A DNA stretch of 64,000 nucleotides from Phlebotomus papatasi (GCF_024763615.1 NC_077222.1:67146001-67210000); one strand, 5' to 3'. Numbered from the stretch's first letter, positions 1-11,731 are shown. Notes: a model not told the origin generated them from the letters alone. Made by a program: numbers and translations.

Positions 1-362
1 GACGAATGCTGAAGATTGTGAATACTGCATCCTGGAGTGGAATTCACTGGAATTATCAAATCCTATTCCGCACTATGCTTCATTATGGTGAGTTTTAGAA
101 TACTAAATATTTATTTTATTTAGATATCAATGATGAGCGTTCGGAACTATGAAAATCAGTGATTCCCTTATTATTTGTTCAAATCTGAGCCATTTGAAAA
201 CAAAAAATAATAATTTTCTGATTTATATCCAGAACTTACTGTGATTTTCTTTATCTTCGCAGCCACGGAGACTGGATAGGCCCTGGAGGAGCATGGCAGC
301 ATATGGGAAAGAGGATATTGTTGAAGCTATTTTTTATATACTTATGAACAAAAAGGAATAAA
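1..362 (+). CDS. 3' end of an unidentified gene (two terminal exons)
   Basis: Bases 1-87 read as an exon ending at a good donor (ATG then GTGAGT at about 88). An intron of about 170 bases follows and ends in a pyrimidine-rich stretch plus CGCAG near 262. The last exon then runs to an AATAAA at 357-362. Frame 1 stops at once; frames 2 and 3 are both open through exon 1. Frame 2 continues into exon 2 and stops at about 345-347, giving a tryptophan- and glycine-containing end (GDWIGPGGAWQHMGK). Frame 3 stops soon after the junction at 277-279. I cannot decide between the frames and do not recognise either product. The upstream part lies outside the window. It converges on WRNIP1, and the 3' ends of the two genes nearly touch. 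Confidence 0.4.
357..362 (+). terminator. poly(A) signal of the left-edge gene
   Basis: Canonical AATAAA about 10 bases after the frame-2 stop codon, followed by an A-rich stretch. It places the 3' end of the + strand transcript at about 375-385, almost abutting the end of the opposing WRNIP1 transcript. Confidence 0.5.
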
Positions 363-387
363 ATTATTTTAGAAAAAAAAGACTTCA

Positions 388-393
388 TTTTAT
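388..393 (-). terminator. poly(A) signal of WRNIP1
   Basis: AATAAA on the minus strand, about 50 bases after the WRNIP1 stop (442-444). Cleavage would fall near 365-375, so the two convergent transcripts would meet or overlap by a few bases. Confidence 0.55.
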
Positions 394-441
394 TTTTTAT
401 CAGTTTCCTGAGGACTTTTTTTTTTACAATGCTTTGGGGAA

Positions 442-2050
442 TTAAGAGAAATAATCCCGATCCTCCATTCCCTCCGGCATATACTGGAGTCCGGACTCGC
501 CTTTCTGTCGCATATTGTAGCCCTTCCCGCATCCCATTTCGCGCATTAGCTTGGTGGGAGCGTTCCGGAGATGCAGAGGAACAGCCGGAAGCGCACCCTT
601 CCAGTTTGTAATGTCCTCGGACCGACATTTCAACATTGCTTTGTAGACCTCCTGACTTAGGGGCCCTGGCCAGATAAACCGCGCACTGAGCTACTATGCA
701 GTCTGCCTCGGGCATTCCCACGAGCTGAACGGCCTGGAGAGCTGACAGAGCCACGGAGACAGCATTGGGATCCGCCAAGCCAACATCCTCGCTAGCAGCT
801 CGCACCATTCGACGGCAGATGTACCGTGGATCCTCTCCACCGGCCATCATCCGGACGCAGTAGTACAGGGCAGCGTTGTCATCAGACGCCCGGATTGACT
901 TGTGCAGAGCCGAGATGATGTCGTAGTGCTGATCTCCTTTGCGATCATACAGCAAATGGGACTTCTTAATACCCTCCCGGATTGCGTCCAGCGTTACAAT
1001 TTTCACATCCTGATCCTCATTTTCTGTAGCTGTGAGTGTCTGAATCGCCAGCTGAAGGCTGTTTAGTGCGATTCTGGCATCTCCGTCGCACATCTCAGCC
1101 AACCAAACCAGAGACTTTCTATCTATCACAATCTTCACTGCAAAATCCATCTTTTCGGCATTGTCAATCTCCTCCAAGCAAGCACCATCGAATTCTCTCA
1201 ATCCACGCTCCAGAATTTTCACCAGAGCTTCCGTGGACAACTTCTCCAGAATGATCACACGACAGCGGCTCAGGAGGGCAGAATTGAGGCTGAACGAAGG
1301 ATTCTCCGTAGTGGCGCCAATCAGAGTGATCACTCCACTCTCCACATGAGGCAGGAAAATGTCCTGCTGCAGTTTGTTGAATCTATGTATCTCATCCATG
1401 AACAAAATTGTCCTCTTCTTGTACTTAAGATCTGTCCTTGCTGTCTCCACCACTTTCTTCACGTCACTCACTCCTGACATGGTTGCCGAGAGCTTCACAA
1501 ATCGAATATTCTCTGATTTCTTGCACTGGCTAGCAACAATGTGCGCCAGAGTTGTTTTCCCGCATCCCGGAGGGCCCCATAGAATCATACTTGGAATGTC
1601 ATTCTTCTCCAAAACTGTCCTCAGCACAGCATTCTTACTCATAACATGCTCCTGGCCAATGTAATCATCTAGTACATCCGGACGAACAACTTCCGCCAAG
1701 GGTTTGGATGGCTGGTTAGGATCTTTTGGCTTAGGAGTTGCTGGCTTTGGTGCTTCTCGAACATTCTGAACATTTTCCTCATCATCAGACAAATCTATCA
1801 CATCTGATTCAGACACATTCGACGGCTTCTTGCTGCTTCCGGGAGTTGAAATTCTGGCCTTTTTTGAGGTCGACGGAGATGTCTCAAAAATACTGAAGGG
1901 ACGCTTGAAATTGCTGGACTTTTTCTGGGTATCTTCTTCAGATTCCTTGGAGGACAGGAACAGACACTTGTTGGCATGTCGTTCAATAGTTTCCTGAGGA
2001 AACTCCTTGAAACAAACAGGACAAGTCGATGATTCACTTTGTGTTGCCAT
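442..2050 (-). CDS. WRNIP1: ATPase WRNIP1 (Mgs1/RarA family), with one frame break near the 3' end
   Basis: This is a nuclear AAA+ clamp-loader-like ATPase. In other organisms the family acts at stalled replication forks and binds ubiquitinated PCNA. Visible parts: a UBZ4-type zinc finger (C10, C13, H25, C29); an acidic SUMO-interaction-like motif VIDLSDDEE (84-92); a basic/proline-rich linker; Walker A GPPGCGKT (159-166); Walker B LFMDE with D219/E220; sensor 1 GATTEN (245-250); SRC near 261 as arginine-finger region; and the C-terminal MgsA/RarA helical domain (about 367-466). The start codon at 2050 precedes the zinc finger directly. After S466 the frame loses homology and would run on to 251. 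The neighbouring frame from 651 to 442 supplies the expected family end (PLHLRNAPTKLM, then GKGY). One extra base near 651-655 therefore breaks the gene. With the break allowed for, the product is about 535 residues, similar to yeast Mgs1. No introns. A sequencing or assembly error is the simplest cause. Confidence 0.93.
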
Positions 2051-2081
2051 TTTGGTTATGTTGTGTACTAAAAAAACATTC

Positions 2082-2100
2082 TTCGCGCCATTTTTGGCGC
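2082..2100 (-). promoter_or_regulatory. paired E2F-like sites upstream of WRNIP1
   Basis: TTCGCGCC (2082-2089) and TTTGGCGC (2093-2100) lie 32-50 bases upstream of the WRNIP1 ATG. The second matches the E2F consensus TTTSSCGC exactly. E2F control suits a replication-fork gene, but binding is inferred from the motif only. Confidence 0.4.
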
Positions 2101-2180
2101 ATATAGCAGGAGTCGACTGTTAAATTTAAAAGAACGAGCCCAACCAACCGCCCAACCCGAAACTGAATGAATTTAATATG

Positions 2181-3345
2181 TAGGGGAAACTGGGGCACCA
2201 CCAAACAGGGGTACCACCAAACACTGCGATTTTTTAAGTAGGTATAAGATTTCAGAGAATGAGACTTACATGAAATCATAGATACTATAGGAATGCTTGT
2301 CCAGAGAAAAAATGATCCACATAGTTCAAGTAGTTTAGAAATAAGAAACTTTTTTCGCAAAATTGTGAGATTTTGATAATTTTAGTCATTTATATATCTA
2401 CCTGGAAAATAAAACTGAAATAAGTTACATCAAATTTCACTACACCAGTACTTTCCTACATGTTTTGGGATAATATTTATGCACCTACTAAGGAAACTAA
2501 TGTTCACATTTTTTTAAAAGAATATAAAATCCGTCACAAAACAGAGTTTGGGGCACCAACAAACAGGTAAATTTCTTACAATTGCAGATGTCGCGAGCGT
2601 AGCTTGAATGGCAAAATTTTTCCTCTTATCTTTCTTACTCTTCATCTCCCTCTTTGTTCGATTTCAGAAATTTATATCCATTCATGGGATTTTCATTCAA
2701 GACTCAGGAGAAATATAGTTTCAAGAACCCAATTTTGCATTAAATGATTCTTAATGATTCTTAAATGATTTTAATCGAGGATTGACGAATGATTTCTCGA
2801 TTTTATTACAAATAATCAGAAGGGCGCGCAAAATTTGAACTTTAGGTATAGTGTTTGCCACGATTTTAGTGGCGCTGCTTTCCAGTCGGAAGTCGAATGT
2901 TATCAAAATGATGAAAAATCTATTGAAAAATATGTTCGATGTGCAGTGCTTTAGTTTTTAGCTATTTTGGTCACTTATTCTAAATTTTGCAGTGCTTTTT
3001 TGAGAATTATTTACATTTTCAATACCTTCTTTATAATTAAGAGTTGTGGTGAATGCCCAAAATAACTTCAATGGGTGAGAAAATGAGGTGTTTTTTGGTG
3101 CCCCAGAAAGTGTTTATTGGTACCCCGGGTGGTTGGAAAAAAGCGAAAAATGCATGGTGACCCAATTTTCCTTTTTACGGAAAATTGGAATGCTTCACAT
3201 CATCCTTGTATACATTAATATGCAGCCTATACGTAAGACTATAACATGGGGTAAGCAACATTTTTCTAAAATTCACAGTTTTCTTAGGAAATTCAGTCAA
3301 AATCGCATCTTTCAAAAGTGTTTGGTGGTACCCCAGTTTCCCCTA
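2181..3345. mobile_element. TAGGG-type inverted-repeat element, 1165 bp
   Basis: The left end begins TAGGGGAAACTGGGG and continues with ACCACCAAAC; the right end is its near-perfect complement (mismatch C/T after TGGGG). TIRs are about 27 bp. The subterminal phrase about a GGGGCACC-like box recurs inside (about 2547 and 3098, opposite directions). There is no transposase frame, so it is non-autonomous. The terminal TA probably belongs to the target duplication. Confidence 0.85.
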
Positions 3346-3490
3346 ATTAGATTTAGAGAAATAAATAGTTTCATTCATTGAATAAAGATCATAAAAAAGA
3401 TGAAATTTCATTGATTTTTTTTTCAAAATTGGACTGAGCTATGAGTTTCCAAAAAATTAAATACAAAAATAGTTATCCTTTTCCGTGTAA

Positions 3491-4128
3491 TAGGGTAAGT
3501 GTACCAAATTCCGACCAGCTCAGCTTGCAATTCCGGCCACATTTTTTGTTCCTCAAATTTCCATGAATTTTTAGTTTTGCATACTTTAGAATACAATGCA
3601 AAAAATAACAAAAAATATCGCTTCGACGAGGAAGATGATCTGAAAAAGCCATTGGAAGAACATTCCGGAAGAGCAAGGAACTATGAGAATGAAGGTGGCC
3701 GGAATTACATTTTTATTTATTTTAAAATGTATCAAGAATGATTTTAGAAAAATAAAGACTATAAACTGTCTACAAGTTTCCAAGCAACACTCATTATTAC
3801 AAAGTAACAAAAAAATCAATTTGTATTAAAAGTACAGTAGACTCTCACTCAATCGGCTCTTTTTCAATCGGGCGACAAATTTTGTTGACAATTTTCACGT
3901 TTAATTATGAAGCAAATTCGCTATAGTTCTTCCTATTTTATCGTGATTCTTTATAATTGAGCGCTATTTGTGGAATTTACAAAGGCTTTGATGCTCAATT
4001 CTATCGCTAAATCGGATGATATTTTGCCCCATGTTCCCGATTGAGAGAGAGTCTACTGTATTAACATTTCAAACTTGAGACTTTGCCGCTTGCATGCAAC
4101 TATGCCAAAATTTGGCACACTTACCCTA
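3491..4128. mobile_element. TAGGG-type element with a nested pogo-like MITE
   Basis: The ends are TAGGGTAAGTGTACCAAATT on the left and its complement (tttggcacacttaccctA) on the right. Subterminal sequence mentions GGCCGGAATT-type boxes. A diverged second copy lies in reverse orientation at 36868-37292. The element is split by the 228-bp insertion at 3833-4060, so its own length is about 410 bp, matching the other copy. Confidence 0.85.
3833..4060. mobile_element. pogo/Tc1-like MITE, TA-CAGTAGACTCTC ends
   Basis: 228 bp including flanking TA on both sides. The TIRs are CAGTAGACTCTC(A/T)CTCAATCGG and its complement. The CAG terminus with TA duplication is typical of pogo/Tigger members of the Tc1-mariner group. 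It sits inside the element 3491-4128, and the second copy of that host element (36868-37292) carries the uninterrupted site. Confidence 0.85.
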
Positions 4129-4796
4129 AGCGAAAGAAGAAAATCAAAAAATATAAGGGCTGAAATAAACAGTCTCGAATAATTTTACCAAAAGTCAATG
4201 TACCCCAGAAGACTTGAAAGTGCAAAACAATTATTATTGAATCACTAACTTTCTGTTTTATAGATTTGACTGCTCGAACTCCCCGAGAGAGTCCTTAAGT
4301 CGTTTAATATCCTAAGTACTCTAAAATTTATTAGGAACATATCAAAAAATTGAGCTGTCCGAAGCTTGAGTCATCTAAAGATATCTCACTTCCAAGAACA
4401 GAAACATTTTTTTTATTACAGTCTTGCAGAGTTCTCTAAGCAAGGCTTTAGAACGAAAACTCTTATCGCTCCTTGGAAATTACAAGGGGCCAACTAATTT
4501 TCGGTCATTTTTCAGGAGACAGCATGAAAGATTCAACTTTGTGTACATAGTATCTTAATTTAATGGCTGAACAAAAACAATTTATTTCTTTTCTATTTTT
4601 ATATATGAGCACTAATATAAACATCGAAACTTTTATAGTTTTACCTTTCAAAATGTTTTTTTTAATTAGTTAGCTCCTTGTCGTTCTAATTGATGTGCAA
4701 ATTTTGCTGAAATTAGAATGACAAAAGGGATCAACTTGCTTGAGTTAGTCCCCTGTTTCACAAAAATTTGAACGACAAATATATTTTGTGCTCCTT
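4129..4796. other. non-coding AT-rich stretch
   Basis: No frame of note and no clear repeat ends. CTTGTAATTTCCAA-like phrases about 4477-4493 and 5098-5113 are related in inverted orientation and may mark the edges of another foldback element around the MITE at 4797-4944, but I could not align them well. Confidence 0.4.
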
Positions 4797-4944
4797 ATGC
4801 CCAACGCACAATAACTTTTGTTTATAAATATGTTTTCAAAATTTCCTATGAGAGTGAGCAAGATGACTAGATCTAGGTCTCACTCACTCTCATAGAAATA
4901 TCAAAAACATGTTTACAAAACAAATGTTATTGTGCGTTGGGCAT
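4797..4944. mobile_element. 148-bp MITE, ATGCCCAACGCACAATAAC ends
   Basis: A nearly complete palindrome: 19 bp of matching ends followed by further pairing through AAACATGTTT and CTCTCAT-type segments. A second copy, split by another insertion, lies at 11274-11651. Flanks suggest a TTA or TA duplication. Confidence 0.85.
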
Positions 4945-6544
4945 TACTTCAAACAAAATTATGCAAGTAATCAAAAAGATTAAAATTTTGAAAAACTTTT
5001 CTAATAACGAAATTTAATGACTTATATCATTTGGAAATTTATTAAATTGTCTTTCTAAGTGCATTAGAATCTCAAAATCGCAAAAAAGAGAGTTGACCCC
5101 TTGTAATTTCCAAAAAGCGTTATAATCTGCTTATAGCGCTCTTGTCTTCCATCACTTACAAAAATTAAAGTGATGCACTCTTAAAGTACTTAAGAGAAGA
5201 GCTTCTACACTACAGGAATTTCACACAATTTAACACAAAGTTCTAATTAAATTTATATTTTACAAACCACAAATCAGTAATTAACGGAGAGAATGTGATA
5301 AAACTTTCTAAGGAGAAATCCAAGAACTTCAAAAATTGGTTTGAAATCGAGTCTCCTCAATTGATATTTTTTTTAATTGTTTTTCAGAGTGCAAATAAAG
5401 TTTTGTAAATAGTTCTTAAGGCCAGGATGAACTTTTTGGTCAAGAACTGGAATGGAAAGTGTTCAGTGATGAATCGCAGTGCTGTTACCAAAGTGTGAAT
5501 ATAAATTTCCATGATCAATGAAAGCTGCAATCTGAGACGTCCTTTCAGTCAGTAAGTGAGTTTACTTCTTTACCTGTTGAACTTTCTTTGTTGGTGTCCA
5601 ACCCGTTCACCGCGTTCAACCATTGAGAACTATAAAAAATATACTTCCACAAAAACACGACAATGTCATTACGGACTTTTCAGTGGATCTCTTGCAATTG
5701 GACATTAATTTGATAACGAATTTCCAAGTAAAAAAAAAACTTAAAATGATTCTGTTCAATTCATTAGGTACAGTCCTACAGTCGGTACGGTCGAGTTCTT
5801 CAAACGTGAACATTTGGGGGGTAAGTGGGTAGATAACCATCCTCTTTAAAATTTGAATAACATTTTCAAAAACGTGAATAAATTTCACGAAAAGTGCACT
5901 TTCCTCAAATTAAGAAAAATAAATTTAGACTAGAGACTAGGACTAGACATTTAGCCCAGTTCTCGAAAGTCTGACAATCCTAAATTTAGTGAGAAATTTT
6001 ATTGCTTTTTGACAGCCTAGTAATAAATCCAATCCTAAGTTAAATTTCCCTAAAAAAATCGTAATTGATAAAAAATTAGAGCAGTTAAGCTAAGCTTTAG
6101 GTCTGAAACCTTTTATAAGGAAATAAATATTATACGTTAATATTGAGTAAACACCAGGAGATAATTGGTTTTGATTCAGATTTTGCAAAATTTTCAAAAT
6201 TGAACCGTTGAGAAATAGTATGATTACATACTCATTTTAATCCGTTGTCACGTTTTTTCTAGCAGCTTCATCTTATCCATAAAACTAGTATTTTCTTTTA
6301 GGATATGAATGTGGCTCATGCTTAGAAAAAGAATTTTCTTAAATAATTTTTTCGATTTCTGGCACAACTTTTTTCAAAAAATGGTCATTTTCAGCCACTT
6401 TTTAACATGTTTTACACTATAAAATCCCTCAAAATTAATATTTTTAAAAACCCTCAAGTACGAGCTAACTATATCAAGAAGTTTGCAAAGTTTCAGAAAA
6501 ATCGGTTCAGGAGTTTTCGAAATATCTTGATAACCGATTTTGAA
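4945..6544. other. non-coding, with one dispersed-repeat copy (5925-6125)
   Basis: No convincing frame. At about 5925-6125 lies a copy of a dispersed repeat with TTTAGCCCAGTTCTCGAA near one end and ATTAGAGCAGTTAAGC near the other. It recurs at 40100-40290 and 41284-41482. Opposing short frames at 5616-5888 are low-complexity and judged spurious. Confidence 0.6.
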
Positions 6545-6546
6545 AA

Positions 6547-7032
6547 TTCGTCAGTTATATCAGCATTTGTCGTAACTTCCTTTTGACGACTTTTCAGGAA
6601 ACGATATTTTCAGTTCAGCTTTATTTTTCTTAAAAATGAGCACCGAATACGATACTTTTGAGCCAAAATAATAAACGTGGCACTAATAAACTGTAAGTTA
6701 ACTTGAGAAAATTTTTATAAAATTATTGTAAAGATTGTAAAGCTGATATACTGAGATATATGTTAGAAGAAACACAATAAGTTTTTATACTAACTTCCAT
6801 CGTTTATAAAGCCGTAACTTTCAATGTATCTTGGAAGTTACGACAATTTTCAAAAATACATTATATAAATTTTAATTACTCTAATGATAATATTCGCCTT
6901 TATTTGACTAAATTAATCAATTAAACTCTTATATATGTCCCTAAAAGCTTTTATTTCATACATTCTAAATATGTATATATCTCAAAATCGCAAAAATGAA
7001 GTTACGTCAAATACTGATTTAACTGACGAAAT
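6547..7032. mobile_element. foldback element, TTCGTCAGTTATATCAG ends
   Basis: TIRs of about 34 bp with 4-5 mismatches (6547-6580 against 6998-7032). A partial internal copy of the end (GGAAGTTACGACAA) lies near 6833. No coding frame. Confidence 0.7.
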
Positions 7033-10000
7033 GGTGCTTTGAGAAAAGCATCATTTTCAATTAAAGTTTTACAACAATATGCGCGCGCGCGGGCGGAATG
7101 CATAACTAAAACTGTTCTACCTCTGAGAGTTTTACTCCGATTGACTTGAGATTTTCAGAAAATGTTCTTTACTTATTATCCTATTTAATAAGCAAATAAA
7201 AAGAATCGATGTTTTGAAGCCTTCAAACACGCTTACTCCTTTAATGGAAATTATCGATTTCCAGCAATCGATATTTTTTACCGTTTGACCTCTATAGCCT
7301 ACTAACAAGACGAAAAACGAATGGATTTATCTTTCTTTCACTGTTCGAGCAATGAAAATTAATGATATTTCCGTTCTACATAAAAATACGATTCTTTTTC
7401 GGTTTTTGACGTGACGAAAATTACGTATCTGATTTAAGCATTTTTGTGTTACTAAACTTTAGAATAAGTATTTTTATAAACTTTTTAATATTTCTTGGAC
7501 GTGCTTCTTAATAGAAATGTTTCTGAGATTTAAGAAATATGTTTTCAGTAAAATAAAATTTGTGTTTCTACAATATGCTGCGCTGCACATGTATTTTCTT
7601 CTTGCTTTTTCAAGTTCGAACGTTAAAGCTCCTTAAAATGCTAATTTCTCAACCAATTTGTTATAAGTTTGGATTCAATTGAAAGGTCTTGAAATTCTTG
7701 ACACATTTAAACTAATTCCAACATTTTCTTTGTAAAATACTATCAAGAGCCACGGTAAAACCTTTTATGCAATCGCGACCCTTCTCCATTTTCCACCATG
7801 TACAATGTACGGGAAGTTTCTGATTATACTATTTCAACCCTTCACATCCCCTGCAATTTTACCTCCCACCCACCCACTCGTGAGGAATTCCCCAGAACTA
7901 TTCTCAGATGTGCAGTACGAGGCAGAATAGCTCGTCAGAGAAAGGGTTGGAAAATGAAGTGAATATGTGAGGGCGTGAAAGACTCAAATCTTCAGCTTGA
8001 CAACTCCAAACTCTCAAGCACTAGAACCCCAACCCCCCGACCATCCATGTCTTTCTCTATGGGATGTGTGATGCCTTTTAGAGTGATTACATGCCTCACA
8101 TTTATGCGACCGTGGAAGATTAACGTGGTTTTAGACACGGAATCTCAAATTACATCTGAACACGTGCGTTTTTGCGCTAAAAACCTTCTTTGAAGGATAC
8201 TCTCGAGCTTAGTCAAATTCCTTCATACAGAAAATATTTCTAATGTTACAAGATGATAACAATGCGCATTCCCATAAAAAAGGTTTGCCAGAAAGGTGAA
8301 TTCGCACTCCAGTTGCTGGAGAATGGGGCAAGATTGCAAGAGCACAATTAATGTGAAAATGCAATAAAATTGAAGTGAGATTGTAACTTGTAACCCATCC
8401 TCCGGAGTCCTATAAGTTTTTCCTGGGAGTCATTTAGAAAGCTCCCACGTACAAGTGCAATGTGTAAAGATTGTCGCGAGAGGAGAATTACAACTTTTCT
8501 TGAGCTGAAAAACTTTCCTCGTTATTTTCTTTTGCAAACCAACATTTCAATGTGGTTATAGAAATGAGGGCTTTTCGTTAAGAATTTATTTAACAAAAAA
8601 AAGATTCTACGACATCGGAGTTATATATGACTTTCAGTCGAATTTTCCTTTTTCAGGTCCTTAGTGGTTCATTTCATTTTTCCTGATTCGTGATGTTGTC
8701 AACCACAAACTTAGTTGCAAGTTGATTAAATTCCCAGCTTCCCACTCATTAGGGTGCGAGTTGTTGTGAGTAAAAGTTTTAATTTGCCTTCAAAAGCTCA
8801 TTGGTTTCACCTTATTAACGAGTAACAATACTCGGTTATGATACTCATTTGGAAATTCTTTATATTTTCACTCCAGCACCAAAATGAGAAAGTATAAAGT
8901 CCTCTTTAGTAGAGTTTGAGGTTTAAAATCACACAAACTTCTTCCTTCTCTTGCTTTCATGTGGAAAATATTTCCAAATGGTAAATTACATTTTCCACGA
9001 ATATTTTCATTTAATTACCAAAGCTTTACTGGGTGAAAATAAAGTTGAGGAAATGGCATTTGACTTTCCTCGTTTTAAAATTCATTTAATTCAAGCTCAA
9101 TAATTATGATTACTATTCAGAATATTATATGCGTTTTTTTAGTATATTATTAAAAGGATATTTATAAATTATCTAGAACCAATCATAACTTCTCAATATT
9201 GTTCAATTTGCAGTTGATAAACTTCAAGTTGTTGAATTTAGAATTGTTTAATATAAAAGCTGATTAAGATTTTTATATAATAGAATAGACACTCAAATAA
9301 TGCTGAATATTTATTAAGGTACTACAGATAAATAGAATTATGACTTCATTTAGAAATATTTGATTTATATTTTGCATTTTAAACTATTATAATTTTTTTC
9401 ATAATTTTAATTCTTTCTTAAATTCAAACTTCTTTAATCCCCCCAAAAGAAAATCTAAAAACCAAATCTAATGGGTGTTCGGTCGCAAAGAACAATTTGT
9501 TCAACGCAGTTCTTTGCCCCTTGAATTGAACTTAAAATCGAATTTTCACGCAATCCGATTTGCAAGCACTTTTTTGAAAAGAATATTTTCAATTTAATAA
9601 TTTTTTAAGATCTCTAATCTAAAATATCTGTCGAAGGCACAAAAAAATTTGGTGAGTAAAATATTAAATTTAAATAAGTAAAAAAATATAATTTTAAGGG
9701 AAGTCGTTCTGATCTATAAAAACAAAACAGATTTTTGCTTTTTCTAAATTTGCATAAAAATTTCACTGTTTTTACGAATTTATAAATTGGATATGAATTT
9801 GGATACTGATCAAAATTGAGTTTTTGAGTTTAACTGCTCGTCTTTACAGCATTATATTGACTTAGGTATGTAGATATCATATTTTATAATAATAATATTT
9901 TTTTTTTTCACAAAAATAAGGTCATACCTTTTACAATTGTGAAAGAAAAAAACTGAAAATAAAAAAAGTGAACAAATTCAAGAGTTTAAATTTATGCGCG

Positions 10001-10992
10001 AATCGGTAGCTGCATAAGAGCGCCTGCGCCTGTTATTAGGGTCGTTATTAAAATTAGTAACGTCCTTAACAAACAGAGTTCCGTATAGAAAGTTACTGTT
10101 TACTTTAGGCACTAACAGTCGCTGAACCCTGGCTGAGCCCCCCTAAACTTGGGAACTCGACAGGTACTCAGGGGCATCCAAAAATCAACAGATGACACAC
10201 AGGACTATAAAAGCTCTCATCTTCAAAAGAGATGTTAGATCACAACCAATGAAAACGTTTTTATATGGACCAGGGGCCTCTCGACATTTCATTTTTCCAT
10301 ACGTTTTTTGCATAGACGCACTGAAGACTATTGGCAAGTTTTTTCCTAAAGAGAATTTACTTATCAGTCTGATATATTTTGAAATCGTGCACTAACAGCT
10401 ATCTAAAAATACATATTTCATAATGCTCGCCGAAATAATACTAGAACTACAAGCAAATGTGTTTAACTTGCTGTGCAATATCTGCGAAATTTTTAGAAGA
10501 AAAAGTGATAAATAGCTTCACTTTTTATTAGGCTTGATGGGCCCCTGTATGGAATAAATGTGATCCCGGCGACTTATGCCGCAGTTATACTTGACAAAAT
10601 CATTAAAGGAAACTATCAGGTGATTAATTGTCACTATCCGCTGCGAAAAATACCTTTGCTCCATAATTTTAAAAAAGGAAGAATAAACGCTCGCACGAGG
10701 ATCATCGAGTGTCATAGAGATTTTTAGGTAAAATAGGATTAAAGTTAGTTGTTTTAAATACTTAGTGTAACTTATTAATCTATAATTCTATCCCATTCTG
10801 ACCTAAAAACTTCACTTCACCAGCTTTAAATTTTGGATATTTTAAAGAAGTTTGACATTTAGCAGATTTCCGCAGATTTCTGCATTTCTGAAGATTTAAT
10901 AAGTTATAAAACTTATAGAGCAAATAAAGGCCATAACCCCATGAATTTAGCATAAGATTTCAATTTTAAAATTTTATCTAAATATTAAAGGA
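7033..10992. other. about 4 kb non-coding DNA
   Basis: A short alternating purine-pyrimidine run (GC)n lies at 7080-7091. The interval 7750-8560 is somewhat less AT-rich and looks single-copy, but it has no frame with protein-like composition or clear splice logic. No element ends were recognised elsewhere in it. Confidence 0.4.
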
Positions 10993-11050
10993 TAGGGGAA
11001 CAGGGGTAGTGGTATACAGGGGCAGTTATAAACACTACAATTTTTTTATT
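10993..11050. repeat. solo TAGGG-type end
   Basis: Starts TAGGGGAACAGGGGTAGTGG, like the left ends of the other TAGGG elements. No matching right end was found nearby, so this may be a truncated copy. Confidence 0.45.
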
Positions 11051-11273
11051 AGTTATAAGTCTTCAAAGTTTGAGACATACACGCATTTATAGATGTTTAC
11101 ATTATAGTGATGAGTGCAGTTGCGTGCGTTCACTGAAAAAATGATCAACATAGACTAAGTGATTTATAATAAATTAAAATCACATCCTCCTAATTTGCAC
11201 ATATTTTGTATATGTGATTATTTAGATTTTTATCTGGTCATGAAAAACAATAATAAGGAAAAACAAATCATAA

Positions 11274-11651
11274 TGCCCAATGCATAATAACTTTTGTTTT
11301 GTAAACATTATTTCGGAACTGCGAATGGAGTGAGCAAGATGATTAGATTTAGATCTCAACTCTCACTGAAATGTCAAAAACATGTTTAAGGCTGTCTACA
11401 CACTATGAGCATTTTTTAAAAAAATTCTTTAAAAAATAACCCTAAAAAGGTTTTTAAAAAGAATCGGCTCTACACTAGTGAAAATTTTTGTAAAAAAATG
11501 GATTTTTTACAGAAATTTGCCTAGTATGTAAGCAATTTTGTAAAAAAAACCGACCCATTTTTATTTTTTAAAAATTTTTTTAAAGAATTTTTTTAAAAAA
11601 TGCTCATATGTGTAGACAGCTTAAGAAACAAAATTTATTGTGTGTTGGACA
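11274..11651. mobile_element. second TGCCCAA-end MITE, split by a TTAA insertion
   Basis: The ends TGCCCAATGCATAATAAC and its complement match the MITE at 4797-4944, including the internal GAGTGAGCAAGATGA segment. Removing the insertion at 11390-11620 plus one TTAA rejoins the sequence to match the intact copy. Confidence 0.85.
11390..11620. mobile_element. 231-bp TTAA-flanked MITE nested in another MITE
   Basis: TTAA flanks it at 11386-11389 and 11621-11624. The TIRs begin GGCTGTCTACACA (left) and GCTGTCTACACA (right, complement), and pairing continues through TATGAGCATTTTTT and A/T runs for about 50 bp. TTAA duplication is the hallmark of piggyBac-type insertion, though the GGCTG end is not the usual CCC start. 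Confidence 0.85.
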
Positions 11652-11731
11652 TATGTCTCTAAATCATTTATATTTATAGACATTTTATCGAGTAAACTTA
11701 ATGTATTTACTTTACTTTAAAAATTGATATT

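Noticed and set aside
251..647. Continuation of the WRNIP1 frame to a 599-residue product
   Set aside because: The last 133 residues lack family features and run across the 3' UTR and antisense of the neighbouring gene; the true C-terminus lies in the adjacent frame.
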